A DNA stretch of 64,000 nucleotides from Prevotella sp. (lineage in GTDB: Bacteria; Bacteroidota; Bacteroidia; Bacteroidales; Bacteroidaceae): assembly GCA_016285075.1 (NCBI GenBank), contig JAEEQB010000002.1, positions 120,557 through 184,556 of the forward strand. The letters run 5' to 3'. Both the position numbers and the translations under genes were made by a program. How positions within the stretch are numbered: position 1 is the stretch's first letter; every line of letters starts with the position of its first letter. Below are positions 8,866 through 16,333 of this stretch, piece by piece. Below the pieces are notes generated by a model. It was not told the DNA's origin and searched no databases. It worked only from the letters and a program-made list of their open reading frames with translations.

Positions 8866-9630
8866 CTATATGATAATACCGTGTTGCCGGAAGGGTAGGA
8901 AACCTTGTCGGCGGAGGGTGTCAAGAAGAGTGTCGGATATGGCTTCGTTGTCCTTGCGGGTGTAGCGGATGTCAGTGAAAACCTGAGCGAGGGTTTCCTT
9001 GTGGTTGATGCGTACGAAGTTGCGGTTTTCTTCAAGCTCTTCCTTGTTCTTGTAAAAGTTGTCGATGTCTTTGGCAAGATAGTCATTGTAGCGCTCTTCG
9101 TGGACAAAGCTTTCTAAAGGCAGACGGTCGGAGAGGGGAGGATTCTCGTCAGGCCAGCCTACGGTGAGTGTAGCAACGGGCATGGTGAGCTTGGGCAGAT
9201 GCAGCAGGTCGATGATTTGCTGGGGCTGATAGATTGTGGTGCCCAGGTAGCAATACCCCAGTCCTTCCTCGTCCATGAGGTTGCACAGTGTCTGCGTGTA
9301 GAGCAGCGCGTCCGTGGCGGCATTGACGAACGACAGGAAGTTGTCGTAGCCAGGTTCGGCATTACGGCATCGTGCCCATGTGCTGGTGCGGTTGAAGTCG
9401 GCACAGATAGTAAGCACCACTGGAGCCTCGGTGACCATCGGCTGGTTGAAGTGCAGAGGAGCCAGCTTCTTCTTCATTTCAGGGGAACGGGTGACGACGA
9501 CACTGTAAAGCTGGAGGTTGCCCATGGTCTGTGTGCGGGCAGCTTCAGCCATCAGACGGTTCAACAACTCTTCGCTGACGTCTCGGAAGGAGTACTTGCG
9601 AATGCTTCTGCGGGTATTCAAGTTCTTCAT
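8866..9630 (-). CDS. Nitroreductase-family NAD(P)H:FMN oxidoreductase
   Basis: A 254-residue cytoplasmic flavoprotein of the nitroreductase superfamily, which transfers electrons from NAD(P)H through FMN to nitro compounds, quinones or flavins. The N-terminal RRSIRKYSFRDVSEELLNRL is the classic FMN-binding start, and GLGYCYLGTTIYQPQQIIDLL with PVATLTVGWPDENPPLSDRLP match the second half of NfsA-like enzymes. Length is normal for the NfsA-type group. It is a single gene reading toward the repeat island, with a TAACTTTG -7 box on the minus strand (9648-9655) just upstream. The physiological substrate is unknown. Confidence 0.88.
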   Translation of the reverse strand: MKNLNTRRSIRKYSFRDVSEELLNRLMAEAARTQTMGNLQLYSVVVTRSPEMKKKLAPLHFNQPMVTEAPVVLTICADFNRTSTWARCRNAEPGYDNFLSFVNAATDALLYTQTLCNLMDEEGLGYCYLGTTIYQPQQIIDLLHLPKLTMPVATLTVGWPDENPPLSDRLPLESFVHEERYNDYLAKDIDNFYKNKEELEENRNFVRINHKETLAQVFTDIRYTRKDNEAISDTLLDTLRRQGFLPFRQHGIII

Positions 9631-9647
9631 GTTCTTATGTTTTTCTG

Positions 9648-9655
9648 CAAAGTTA
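9648..9655 (-). promoter_or_regulatory. -7 box of the nitroreductase promoter
   Basis: On the minus strand this reads TAACTTTG, an exact TAnnTTTG match, 18 bases before the ATG. No clear -33 box was found. Confidence 0.45.
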
Positions 9656-9695
9656 CTAATAATTTTCGATAAATCTCACTTTCTTTTGGATTTCA

Positions 9696-9727
9696 CTTGT
9701 TTTTTTCGTTGTTTTTTGCTATCTTTG
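9696..9727 (+). promoter_or_regulatory. Promoter of the 9747-10782 operon
   Basis: CTTG at 9696-9699 is followed after 20 bases by TATCTTTG (9720-9727), a good -33/-7 pair. The leader before the ATG at 9747 would be very short. Confidence 0.6.
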
Positions 9728-9746
9728 CCCCAAAAAGTTGAAAGAT

Positions 9747-10424
9747 ATGCTAGAAGAGACGAAAGAAGAACTGCTGAAGCGCGTGGCTCATGAACTGTCG
9801 ACTGTTGGTACAAGAGCCGGCAAGGAGGTGGCTGAGGATCACATTTTGGGTCTGCTGGAGAAGTGCTTCAAGGCACTTCAGCCTGAAGAGACAGACCTCT
9901 TGCTGGCGCTGACGATGCAGGCCATCGCCTTTGGTGGACGGCCCGATGTGACTGAGGTTCGTCCCCAGATGCTGGAGTGCGACGTGGTGCGTTTCCAGAA
10001 TAACAAGGAGAAGTGGGTGGCTTTCGTGGGTCTGCTCGACGGCTATCCATACGAGATATTCACGGGCTTGCAGGATGATGACGAAGGGATTGTGCTGCCG
10101 AAGACCGTGACCCACGGCAAGATCCTGAAGCAGGTAAACCCAGATGGCTCGAAACGCTATGACTTCCAGTTTGAGAACCGTCGCGGCTACAAGACCACAG
10201 TAGAGGGATTGTCGGAGAAATTCAACAAGGAGTACTGGAACTACGCCAAGCTTATCTCTGGTGTGCTGCGCTACCGCATGCCTCTTGATCATGTTGTGAA
10301 ACTGGTCAGCTCGCTGTCGCTGAATGACGAGAGTATCAACACCTGGAAGGTAGGTGTGGAACGTGCCTTGAAGAAATACCTGAGCGACGGAAACGAGGAT
10401 GCAATTGAAGAAAGTGATAAGTAA
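9747..10424 (+). CDS. Stand-alone protein resembling the C-terminal region of class II (B12) ribonucleotide reductase
   Basis: A 225-residue cytoplasmic protein. The ATG at 9747 was chosen over a TTG nine bases upstream. From about residue 70 to the end the chain closely resembles, from memory, the region just before the zinc-ribbon tail of adenosylcobalamin-dependent NrdJ reductases (VVRFQNNKEKWVAFVGLLDG, KRYDFQFENRRGYKTTVEGL, YWNYAKLISGVLRYRMPLDH, DESINTWKVGVERALKKYL). The catalytic barrel is absent, and so is the usual CxxC zinc-ribbon end. The N-terminal 70 residues are a charged helical segment. It overlaps folB by 26 bases. It may be a detached domain with a regulatory role or a conserved family of unknown function. 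Confidence 0.6.
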   Translation: MLEETKEELLKRVAHELSTVGTRAGKEVAEDHILGLLEKCFKALQPEETDLLLALTMQAIAFGGRPDVTEVRPQMLECDVVRFQNNKEKWVAFVGLLDGYPYEIFTGLQDDDEGIVLPKTVTHGKILKQVNPDGSKRYDFQFENRRGYKTTVEGLSEKFNKEYWNYAKLISGVLRYRMPLDHVVKLVSSLSLNDESINTWKVGVERALKKYLSDGNEDAIEESDK

Positions 10425-10782
10425 CAGCTACATATACCTGCACGATGTACGGTTCTATGCCTACCACGGGGTAATGCCGCAGGAGAACAGGGTAGGGGGA
10501 TGGTATACAGTGAACCTACGTGTGGCCTGCGATTTGAGCCCTGCTGCCGAAAGCGATGATGTAAACGATACTGTAAGCTATGCCGACCTCTATGAGTTGC
10601 TGAAACGTGAGATGGCACAACCCTCCAAACTGCTGGAGCATGTGGCGGGACGCATAGTGAAGGCTATTTGTCAAGCATTCCCACAGGTAGAGGGCGTTGA
10701 CTTGTCAATTACCAAAGATAATCCTCCGATGGGGGCGGACTGTCAAGGGGCAGGAGTTCAGTTGATAATTGACAACCGATAA
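10399..10782 (+). CDS. folB: Dihydroneopterin aldolase
   Basis: A 127-residue enzyme of folate synthesis, converting 7,8-dihydroneopterin to 6-hydroxymethyl-dihydropterin and glycolaldehyde in the cytoplasm. The FolB features are in place: IYLHDVRFYAYHGVMPQE at the start (the Glu binds the pterin), DTVSYADLYELLKRE in the middle, LLEHVAGRIVKAI, and the SITKDNPPM region containing the active-site Lys near the end. Length is typical for FolB. It overlaps the preceding gene by 26 bases, so translation is probably coupled. No other folate gene is in the window. Confidence 0.92.
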   Translation: MQLKKVISNSYIYLHDVRFYAYHGVMPQENRVGGWYTVNLRVACDLSPAAESDDVNDTVSYADLYELLKREMAQPSKLLEHVAGRIVKAICQAFPQVEGVDLSITKDNPPMGADCQGAGVQLIIDNR

Positions 10783-10836
10783 TGGTTTTTTCATGCAAGG
10801 CGTCGCAAGCGCCGAGCTATCATCGATAATAGAGAA

Positions 10837-12183
10837 TTGAGAGTGGATTTAGGAAACAAGATATTTGGAGCAAAGTCAAGATGGGTGGTACTGGTACTGT
10901 CAGTACTGATTGCCTGTCATTCATCGCTACTTTCAGCTTCAGCTGCCACAAAGCGTTTTACGCTGGTCATTGATGCTGGTCACGGCGGCAAGGATGCAGG
11001 TGCGCTGGGTTCCTATTCGAAAGAGAAGACGGTGGCGCTGAAAGTGGCACTCGCTTTTGGGCAGTATGTGGAACGCAACTGCCCTGACGTGAAGGTCATC
11101 TATACTCGCAAGACCGATGTGTTCATTCCCTTGCAGGAGCGTGCCAACATTGCCAACCGTAACAAGGCCGACCTTTTTGTGAGCATCCACTGTAATGCTC
11201 TGCCCGGCAGGAAGATTTCACGGGGTATGGAGACTTATACCTTGGGTATGCATCGTGCGCAGGACAACCTTGATGTGGCCAAGCGCGAGAACGAGGTGAT
11301 CCTGTATGAGAAAGACTATAAGCAGCGCTATGCAGGCTTTGACCCGCGTTCCAGCGAGAGCTACATCATGTTTGAATTGATGCAGGACAATAATATGCAG
11401 CAGAGCGTTGAGATGGCCAAACTGGTGCAGCAGAAGACCTGTGCAACGGCGGGCCGCCAGAACAAGGGCGTGAAGCAGGCCGGGTTCCTGGTGCTCAGGG
11501 AGACCTCAATGCCCAGTTGTCTGATAGAGTTGGGATTCATCACTACGCCCGATGAGGAGCGTGCACTGAACGATCCTGCCAAGCAGGACGCTTTGGGCAG
11601 GGGTATCTACCAGGCTTTCGTAGCTTATAAAAAAAAAGGAACGGACGCGCGCGTTCCTTATAAAAACAATTCAAGGTCGGAGTTAGCAGACTTGCCAAAC
11701 ATCGTTCCTGAGCCTGTCACCACGGCGGCTAAGGAGAAAACCGGTAAAGCGGAGAAGAAGCAGGAAACGCAGATACCTGAACAGTCACTGGAGCAACAGA
11801 AGTCGGCTGAGCAGCAGAAGCCTGCTGAACAGGAGAAAACCGCTGAACAGGAGAATCCTTCACAGCAGGAGAAAAACGACTCAGCAAAGTCGGCTCCTTC
11901 ACAGGCACCTGTCTTTAAAGTCCAGATTCTGGTCAGTGATGTCCGTCTGAAGAATGGCAGCCACCAGTTGAAAGGACAGAAGAACGTGGACTATTATGAG
12001 GAGAATAAAATGTATAAGTATACTGTTGGTGCCTCGACGAATTACAACGAGATCTACCGACTGCTTAAGACATTGACACCGAAGTTCCCGGGCGCATTTA
12101 TCATTGCTTTCCGCAACGACCATAAAATGGATGTGGTGGAGGCTATCAGGGAATATCGGGAAAGTAAGAAGTTAAAAAAGTAA
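10837..12183 (+). CDS. N-acetylmuramoyl-L-alanine amidase with C-terminal SPOR-like domain
   Basis: A 448-residue zinc amidase (Amidase_3 family) that cleaves the amide between MurNAc and L-Ala in peptidoglycan, probably during division. A hydrophobic signal or anchor (about 16-37) precedes the catalytic domain (about 40-265): FTLVIDAGHGGKDAG carries the first Zn ligand, FVSIHCNAL the His, and SCLIELGFITTPDEE the catalytic Glu. A Gln/Glu/Lys-rich linker (about 290-350) leads to a domain resembling SPOR (FKVQILVSDVRL ... YKYTVGASTNYNEIYRLL), which in other proteins binds glycan at the septum. No ATG is available near the signal; the start is TTG at 10837 or GTG at 10843. Confidence 0.88.
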   Translation: MRVDLGNKIFGAKSRWVVLVLSVLIACHSSLLSASAATKRFTLVIDAGHGGKDAGALGSYSKEKTVALKVALAFGQYVERNCPDVKVIYTRKTDVFIPLQERANIANRNKADLFVSIHCNALPGRKISRGMETYTLGMHRAQDNLDVAKRENEVILYEKDYKQRYAGFDPRSSESYIMFELMQDNNMQQSVEMAKLVQQKTCATAGRQNKGVKQAGFLVLRETSMPSCLIELGFITTPDEERALNDPAKQDALGRGIYQAFVAYKKKGTDARVPYKNNSRSELADLPNIVPEPVTTAAKEKTGKAEKKQETQIPEQSLEQQKSAEQQKPAEQEKTAEQENPSQQEKNDSAKSAPSQAPVFKVQILVSDVRLKNGSHQLKGQKNVDYYEENKMYKYTVGASTNYNEIYRLLKTLTPKFPGAFIIAFRNDHKMDVVEAIREYRESKKLKK

Positions 12184-12207
12184 AATAAAGCCTAAAGTAA
12201 AAGCGCT

Positions 12208-13107
12208 ATGAAATTTTTCACGAAAGAAGTGCAGATAGGACTGACGGCAGTGGTGGCCATTGTCGTACTGTTCTTTGGTATGCAGTTCCTGAAGGGACTG
12301 TCTTTGTTTTCCAATTCCAACAGCTACATTGTGAGTTTCGACGATGTAAGCGGTATGTCGGCTTCCAGCCCAGTCTATGCCAATGGCTTCAAGGTGGGTG
12401 TGGTGGAGAACGTCACTTACAACTATGACCGCCCTGGAGATATAACGGCCGTGATAGGACTGAACAAGGAAATGCGTCTTCCTCGGGGAACACGTGCCGA
12501 AATAGCCAGCGACCTGCTTGGCAACGTGCAGGTGCAGCTGAAGCTGGGTAAGGAGCCTGTGATGCTGAGTGTCGGTGACACACTCTATGGCGGTATGGAG
12601 AAAGGCACCTTGAGTAAGGCTGCCGATATGTTACCGCAGATCCAGCAGATGCTTCCCAAGCTCGACTCCATCCTGGCAAGTGTCAATGCATTGCTCGCTG
12701 ATCCTACTCTGAGCCGTTCGCTGCACAATATCGAGGGTATTACGGCCAACCTCACTACCACCACAAATGAGCTGCATTCTCTTTCTGCCAGCTTGAACCG
12801 TCAGGTGCCTGGCATCATGGCCAAGGCCGATGGTACGCTGGAGAACACCAACGCGCTGACAAAGAATCTGAGTGAGCTGGACCTTGCCGGTACCATGAAT
12901 CGTGTCAACGCCACTTTAAGCAATGTGGAGCAGATGACGGCCAGCCTCAATTCAAAAGACGGTACCCTGGGACTGCTCATGCGTGACCCCGGACTGTATC
13001 GGAATCTGAACGCCACGATGAGTCATGCCGACTCCCTGATGATTGACCTGAAACAGCATCCGAAACGCTATGTCCACTTCTCGGTTTTCGGCAGAAAGGA
13101 TAAGTAA
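12208..13107 (+). CDS. MlaD/MCE-family lipid-transport protein
   Basis: A 299-residue protein with one N-terminal membrane helix (about residues 9-30; IGLTAVVAIVVLFFGMQFL) followed by an MCE domain (about 38-118; VSFDDVSGMSASSPVYANGF, GVVENVTYNYDRPGDITAVI, ASDLLGNVQVQLKLG). The remainder is helical with repeated Ser/Thr/Asn-rich segments. MCE proteins form periplasmic rings that carry phospholipids between the membranes, with an MlaE permease and MlaF ATPase; those partners are not in the window. It follows the amidase gene by 24 bases and is probably in its operon, giving a two-gene envelope-maintenance unit. Confidence 0.88.
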   Translation: MKFFTKEVQIGLTAVVAIVVLFFGMQFLKGLSLFSNSNSYIVSFDDVSGMSASSPVYANGFKVGVVENVTYNYDRPGDITAVIGLNKEMRLPRGTRAEIASDLLGNVQVQLKLGKEPVMLSVGDTLYGGMEKGTLSKAADMLPQIQQMLPKLDSILASVNALLADPTLSRSLHNIEGITANLTTTTNELHSLSASLNRQVPGIMAKADGTLENTNALTKNLSELDLAGTMNRVNATLSNVEQMTASLNSKDGTLGLLMRDPGLYRNLNATMSHADSLMIDLKQHPKRYVHFSVFGRKDK

Positions 13108-13372
13108 TTTTGATTTCATCTAAATAATTACGCGTCTTTGTTCTCCTTGAATAAAACATCTAATCTCCTTTGTGAGAGACTGTTTTAATAACAGGTAGCG
13201 GAACTGAATTCATGAGCAAAAAGAATTGTCAATAATGCTTGCAAGTAGTTGAAAAACAGAATGGTATAAATTGGCAAACAACGTAATATGAAGCAAAATA
13301 CGTGAAACACCATAACCTTCCACTCCTTAACAAGTTACGTGTGTTGCACCGTAGGCGTACAAAAAACTGAGA
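13108..13372. other. AT-rich intergenic region upstream of dnaA
   Basis: This gap before the dnaA promoter contains no convincing gene, no clear cluster of TTATNCACA DnaA boxes and no obvious hairpin terminator. An origin cannot be supported from it. Confidence 0.5.
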
Positions 13373-13404
13373 TTTGCCCAATTCGAAAAAAAGTGCGAAC
13401 TTTG
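13373..13404 (+). promoter_or_regulatory. Promoter of dnaA
   Basis: TTTG at 13373-13376, then 20 bases, then GAACTTTG at 13397-13404 (one mismatch to TAnnTTTG). It leaves a leader of about 75 nt before the ATG at 13485. Confidence 0.5.
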
Positions 13405-13484
13405 CACTCGCAAACAAAAGGGTAGTAAAGAAAAACTGCTGCCTGATTATTAAGAAACAAGTAATCAATAACTATTCACGCCAA

Positions 13485-14894
13485 ATGAGCAACAACAGTC
13501 ATAGGGCGCTTTGGGACAACTGCCTCCAACTGATTCGGCAGAACGTCACCGAGCAGCAATTCAAAACATGGTTTGAGCCCATCGTCTTCGTTTCCTACAA
13601 CGAGGACGAGGCCGCCCTGCTGTTGCAGCTTCCCAGCTATTATTTCTATGACTATCTGGAGCAGTATTATGTCAAGCTCATGGGATGGGCACTGAACCAT
13701 AGCTTCCAGAAGGTTGTGCGTGTCAGTTATAAGGTGGTTACCGACAAAGCCCACGGATTGGCCCAGCAGGTGGTGAGCGAAGGGGGATGCATCGATACTC
13801 CCCAGCCTACAAAGCGTGCCAACAAGGCGCCTAATATACTTGATGCTGTGGTAACTCAGGACCTGGATCCTCGTCTTGATACAAAAAAGACCTTCCACAA
13901 CTTCGTGGAGGGCGACAGTAACAAGCTGCCCCGTACCGTAGGCATCACCATTGCCGAGCATCCTGGCAAGTCTACATTCAATCCGTTCTTCATTTTCGGA
14001 CCGTCGGGGTGTGGCAAGACCCATCTCATCAATGCCATCGGTGTGCGCTGTAAAGAGATGTATCCCAGAAAGCGTGTGCTCTATGTGTCGGCGCGGCTGT
14101 TCCAGGTGCAGTATACTGATGCCGTTCGCCAGAACACGGTGAATGACTTCATCAACTTCTACCAGTCTATCGATGTCCTCATCGTTGACGACGTGCAGGA
14201 GTGGTCCACCTCCCCCAAAACCCTTGATACGTTCTTCCATATCTTCGACCACCTGTTCCGTCTGGGCAAGCAGATTGTCTTAGCCAGCGACAGACCTCCC
14301 GTCGACTTGGACGGTGTGAAGGATCGTCTGCTCACCCGTTTTGCCTGCGGACTGATTGCTGAGCTGGAACGTCCCAACCTGCAACTGTGTATCGACATTC
14401 TCAATGCCAAGTGTCAACGTGACGGCTTGAAGATTCCTGCCGACGTGATACAGTTCATTGCCGAGACTGCCAACGGCTCTGTCCGCGATCTGGAAGGTGT
14501 GGTGAACGGCCTGATGGCTCATAGTATCGTCTACAATTCCAATATTGACATGAGGCTGGCCGAGCGTTACATCAAGCGTGCCGTGAAGGTAGACAACCAC
14601 CCGCTTACCATCGATGATATACTGGAAACCGTCTGCGGCCACTTTAACGTCAGCCAGCAGCATGTGTTCAGCAAGAGCCGCAAGCGCGACTATGTATTGG
14701 TGCGCCAGGTGTCGATGTATCTGGCACAGAAGTACACCAAGATGCCTGCTTCACGCATAGGACAACTCATAGGAAACCGTGACCATTCCACCGTCATCCA
14801 TAGCTGCATGACCGTAGAAAAGCGGTTGCAGGTGGACAAAGCCTTTGTCGAGGAACTGACCAGCATCGAGAATGCCTTCAAACTAAAGAAATAA
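13485..14894 (+). CDS. dnaA: Chromosomal replication initiator protein DnaA
   Basis: A 469-residue AAA+ ATPase that binds DnaA boxes and opens the origin. The ATG at 13485 begins the usual helical N-domain (ALWDNCLQLIRQNVTEQQFK); the frame is open further upstream, but that part has no DnaA similarity and overlaps the promoter. Walker A is FGPSGCGKTHLINAIG, Walker B is IDVLIVDDVQEW, and sensor regions follow. The C-terminal DNA-binding domain contains RDYVLVRQVSMYLAQKYTKM and the signature GNRDHSTVIHSC. Length and domain order are normal. It stands alone, with its own promoter and a terminator downstream. No origin-like DnaA-box cluster was seen nearby. Confidence 0.97.
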   Translation: MSNNSHRALWDNCLQLIRQNVTEQQFKTWFEPIVFVSYNEDEAALLLQLPSYYFYDYLEQYYVKLMGWALNHSFQKVVRVSYKVVTDKAHGLAQQVVSEGGCIDTPQPTKRANKAPNILDAVVTQDLDPRLDTKKTFHNFVEGDSNKLPRTVGITIAEHPGKSTFNPFFIFGPSGCGKTHLINAIGVRCKEMYPRKRVLYVSARLFQVQYTDAVRQNTVNDFINFYQSIDVLIVDDVQEWSTSPKTLDTFFHIFDHLFRLGKQIVLASDRPPVDLDGVKDRLLTRFACGLIAELERPNLQLCIDILNAKCQRDGLKIPADVIQFIAETANGSVRDLEGVVNGLMAHSIVYNSNIDMRLAERYIKRAVKVDNHPLTIDDILETVCGHFNVSQQHVFSKSRKRDYVLVRQVSMYLAQKYTKMPASRIGQLIGNRDHSTVIHSCMTVEKRLQVDKAFVEELTSIENAFKLKK

Positions 14895-14936
14895 TGTGTT
14901 GGTATGGCTGCGGAAAGTACTTTTTTTCGCAGTAGA

Positions 14937-14976
14937 GAGAAAAATCTTGCATTTCCGTGCAAGATTTTCTTTTTTC
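14937..14976 (+). terminator. Terminator after dnaA
   Basis: An 11-bp perfect stem AAAATCTTGCA / TGCAAGATTTT (14941-14951 and 14958-14968) with a TTTCCG loop, followed by CTTTTTTC. Confidence 0.85.
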
Positions 14977-15017
14977 TGCGTTATATAGACAGAAAACGTA
15001 TAATAATCCATAATAAT

Positions 15018-15761
15018 ATGAATAGGATATATGTAATAATGCTGACGCTGCTGGCTGTAGGGCTGGTCAGTGGCTGTTCTGATGGAGATAGCTATGACGA
15101 GGATCTTTCGAAGCAATATCTTCCTGGGGATAAATCGGAGTATGATACCTTTATGGGCTACTATATTGGTGAGTGGTCTATGGTCGATGCGGAGGGTAAG
15201 ACAGTACCCGCTTGGCAGGATGACTACAGGAGGACTTTATCAGGATTAGTCCAGCCTGAGAATACTGAAGATTTCCTGACGGAAAAGGTTTTCGTGACGG
15301 TGGAACCTTCTTCGGATAATCCCATGAACAGGAAGATTACTGTCCGCAAGATGCCTGTCTGGATGATCAATCAGTGGCTCCAAGTGGTGAATACTGTTTT
15401 GGGCCCATTAATTGTGGAAAGTGCATCACCAGAGCATACCCTGACGAATGATTTCAGTTGTTACTTCAAAGGAGAACTGAACGGTGTTTCTTCTGGAAAA
15501 TATGTATATGACCTCTCGCTCGGCGAACGTTTTGCGTTTGTATGTAATAAACTTTCCTCTTCATTTAGCTTTGATCAGGAAATTCAAGTCGACTGTACGT
15601 TTACGAAAACTTCCCAATGTCTCTACAATTTATTGTATGATACAATGGATCTCTATCTTCCCATTGAGTCCATTGTGTTGGATAATTCAGTAGACCAACA
15701 GGAGCTGGAAATCAAGGGTCAATACTTCACACTTGTGCTCCACGCCGAGAAGTTGAGATAA
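15018..15761 (+). CDS. Lipoprotein of unknown function
   Basis: A 247-residue lipoprotein with the signal MNRIYVIMLTLLAVGL and a VSGC lipobox near residue 19, followed by an acidic stretch (SDGDSYDEDL). The open frame runs further upstream through the dnaA terminator, but the ATG at 15018 sits correctly before the signal. The mature part is mainly beta-rich with no recognised motif (YDTFMGYYIGEWSMVDAEG, CYFKGELNGVSSGKYVYDL). It ends 17 bases before the ECF sigma-factor gene and may be co-transcribed with it, which would hint at an envelope-stress link; this is inference. It resembles the general class of Bacteroidales DUF lipoproteins. Confidence 0.65.
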   Translation: MNRIYVIMLTLLAVGLVSGCSDGDSYDEDLSKQYLPGDKSEYDTFMGYYIGEWSMVDAEGKTVPAWQDDYRRTLSGLVQPENTEDFLTEKVFVTVEPSSDNPMNRKITVRKMPVWMINQWLQVVNTVLGPLIVESASPEHTLTNDFSCYFKGELNGVSSGKYVYDLSLGERFAFVCNKLSSSFSFDQEIQVDCTFTKTSQCLYNLLYDTMDLYLPIESIVLDNSVDQQELEIKGQYFTLVLHAEKLR

Positions 15762-15778
15762 TCGTAGGAATCGAGGAC

Positions 15779-16333
15779 GTGCAGACAGAACGAGAGCTGT
15801 TGATGCAGGTGATAAACGGCGAACCCCGTGCCAGACACGAGCTATACAGCCGTTACGCAGCCATCGGTATGGCAGTGGCCATGCGCTATGTTGCCGATAG
15901 CGACCTGGCTCGTGATGTCCTTCAGGACAGCTTCGTGAAGGTGTTTACCCGCATTGGCAACTTTGAGTATCGTGGTGAGGGAACGCTGAAGTCTTGGGTG
16001 CTGCGGATTGTGTCCAATGTGTCGGTTGACTATCTGCGCCAACAGAGCCACAGGATGTTCATCGACAGGATGCCGGAGACGATGTCAGATGATGTGCCTG
16101 ACGAGGAACCTGACGTAGGCTTGTTGCCGCCGGGTGTACTGCAGCAGATGATACAGCAGCTGTCGCCCGGCTACAGGGCTGTGCTGAACCTCTTTGTCTT
16201 TGAGCAGCAGAGCCACCGTGAGATAGCCCAGCGGTTGGGTATCAGCGAAAGCACTTCCGCCTCGCAGTTCCTTCGGGCAAAGAGGCAGTTAGCAAGAATG
16301 ATTCGTGAATATATAAACAATCCAAGGATATGA
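15779..16333 (+). CDS. ECF-type RNA polymerase sigma factor
   Basis: A 184-residue sigma-70 family factor of the extracytoplasmic-function group. Region 2 (about 20-90) includes ELYSRYAAIGMAVAMRYV, ARDVLQDSFVKVFTRI and LKSWVLRIVSNVSVDYLRQ. Region 4 (about 120-180) includes QLSPGYRAVLNLFVFEQQ and HREIAQRLGISESTSASQFL, the helix-turn-helix for the -35 element. The start is GTG at 15779, giving MQTERELLMQVINGE in the position expected for the family; an ATG at 15803 would cut region 2 short. Its stop overlaps the next start (ATGA), a tight coupling typical of a sigma factor and its own regulator. Confidence 0.92.
   Translation: MQTERELLMQVINGEPRARHELYSRYAAIGMAVAMRYVADSDLARDVLQDSFVKVFTRIGNFEYRGEGTLKSWVLRIVSNVSVDYLRQQSHRMFIDRMPETMSDDVPDEEPDVGLLPPGVLQQMIQQLSPGYRAVLNLFVFEQQSHREIAQRLGISESTSASQFLRAKRQLARMIREYINNPRI

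Noticed and set aside
13108..13484. Possible replication origin next to dnaA
   Set aside because: It is AT-rich, but no cluster of TTATNCACA boxes was found. A GC-skew plot of the whole chromosome would decide.
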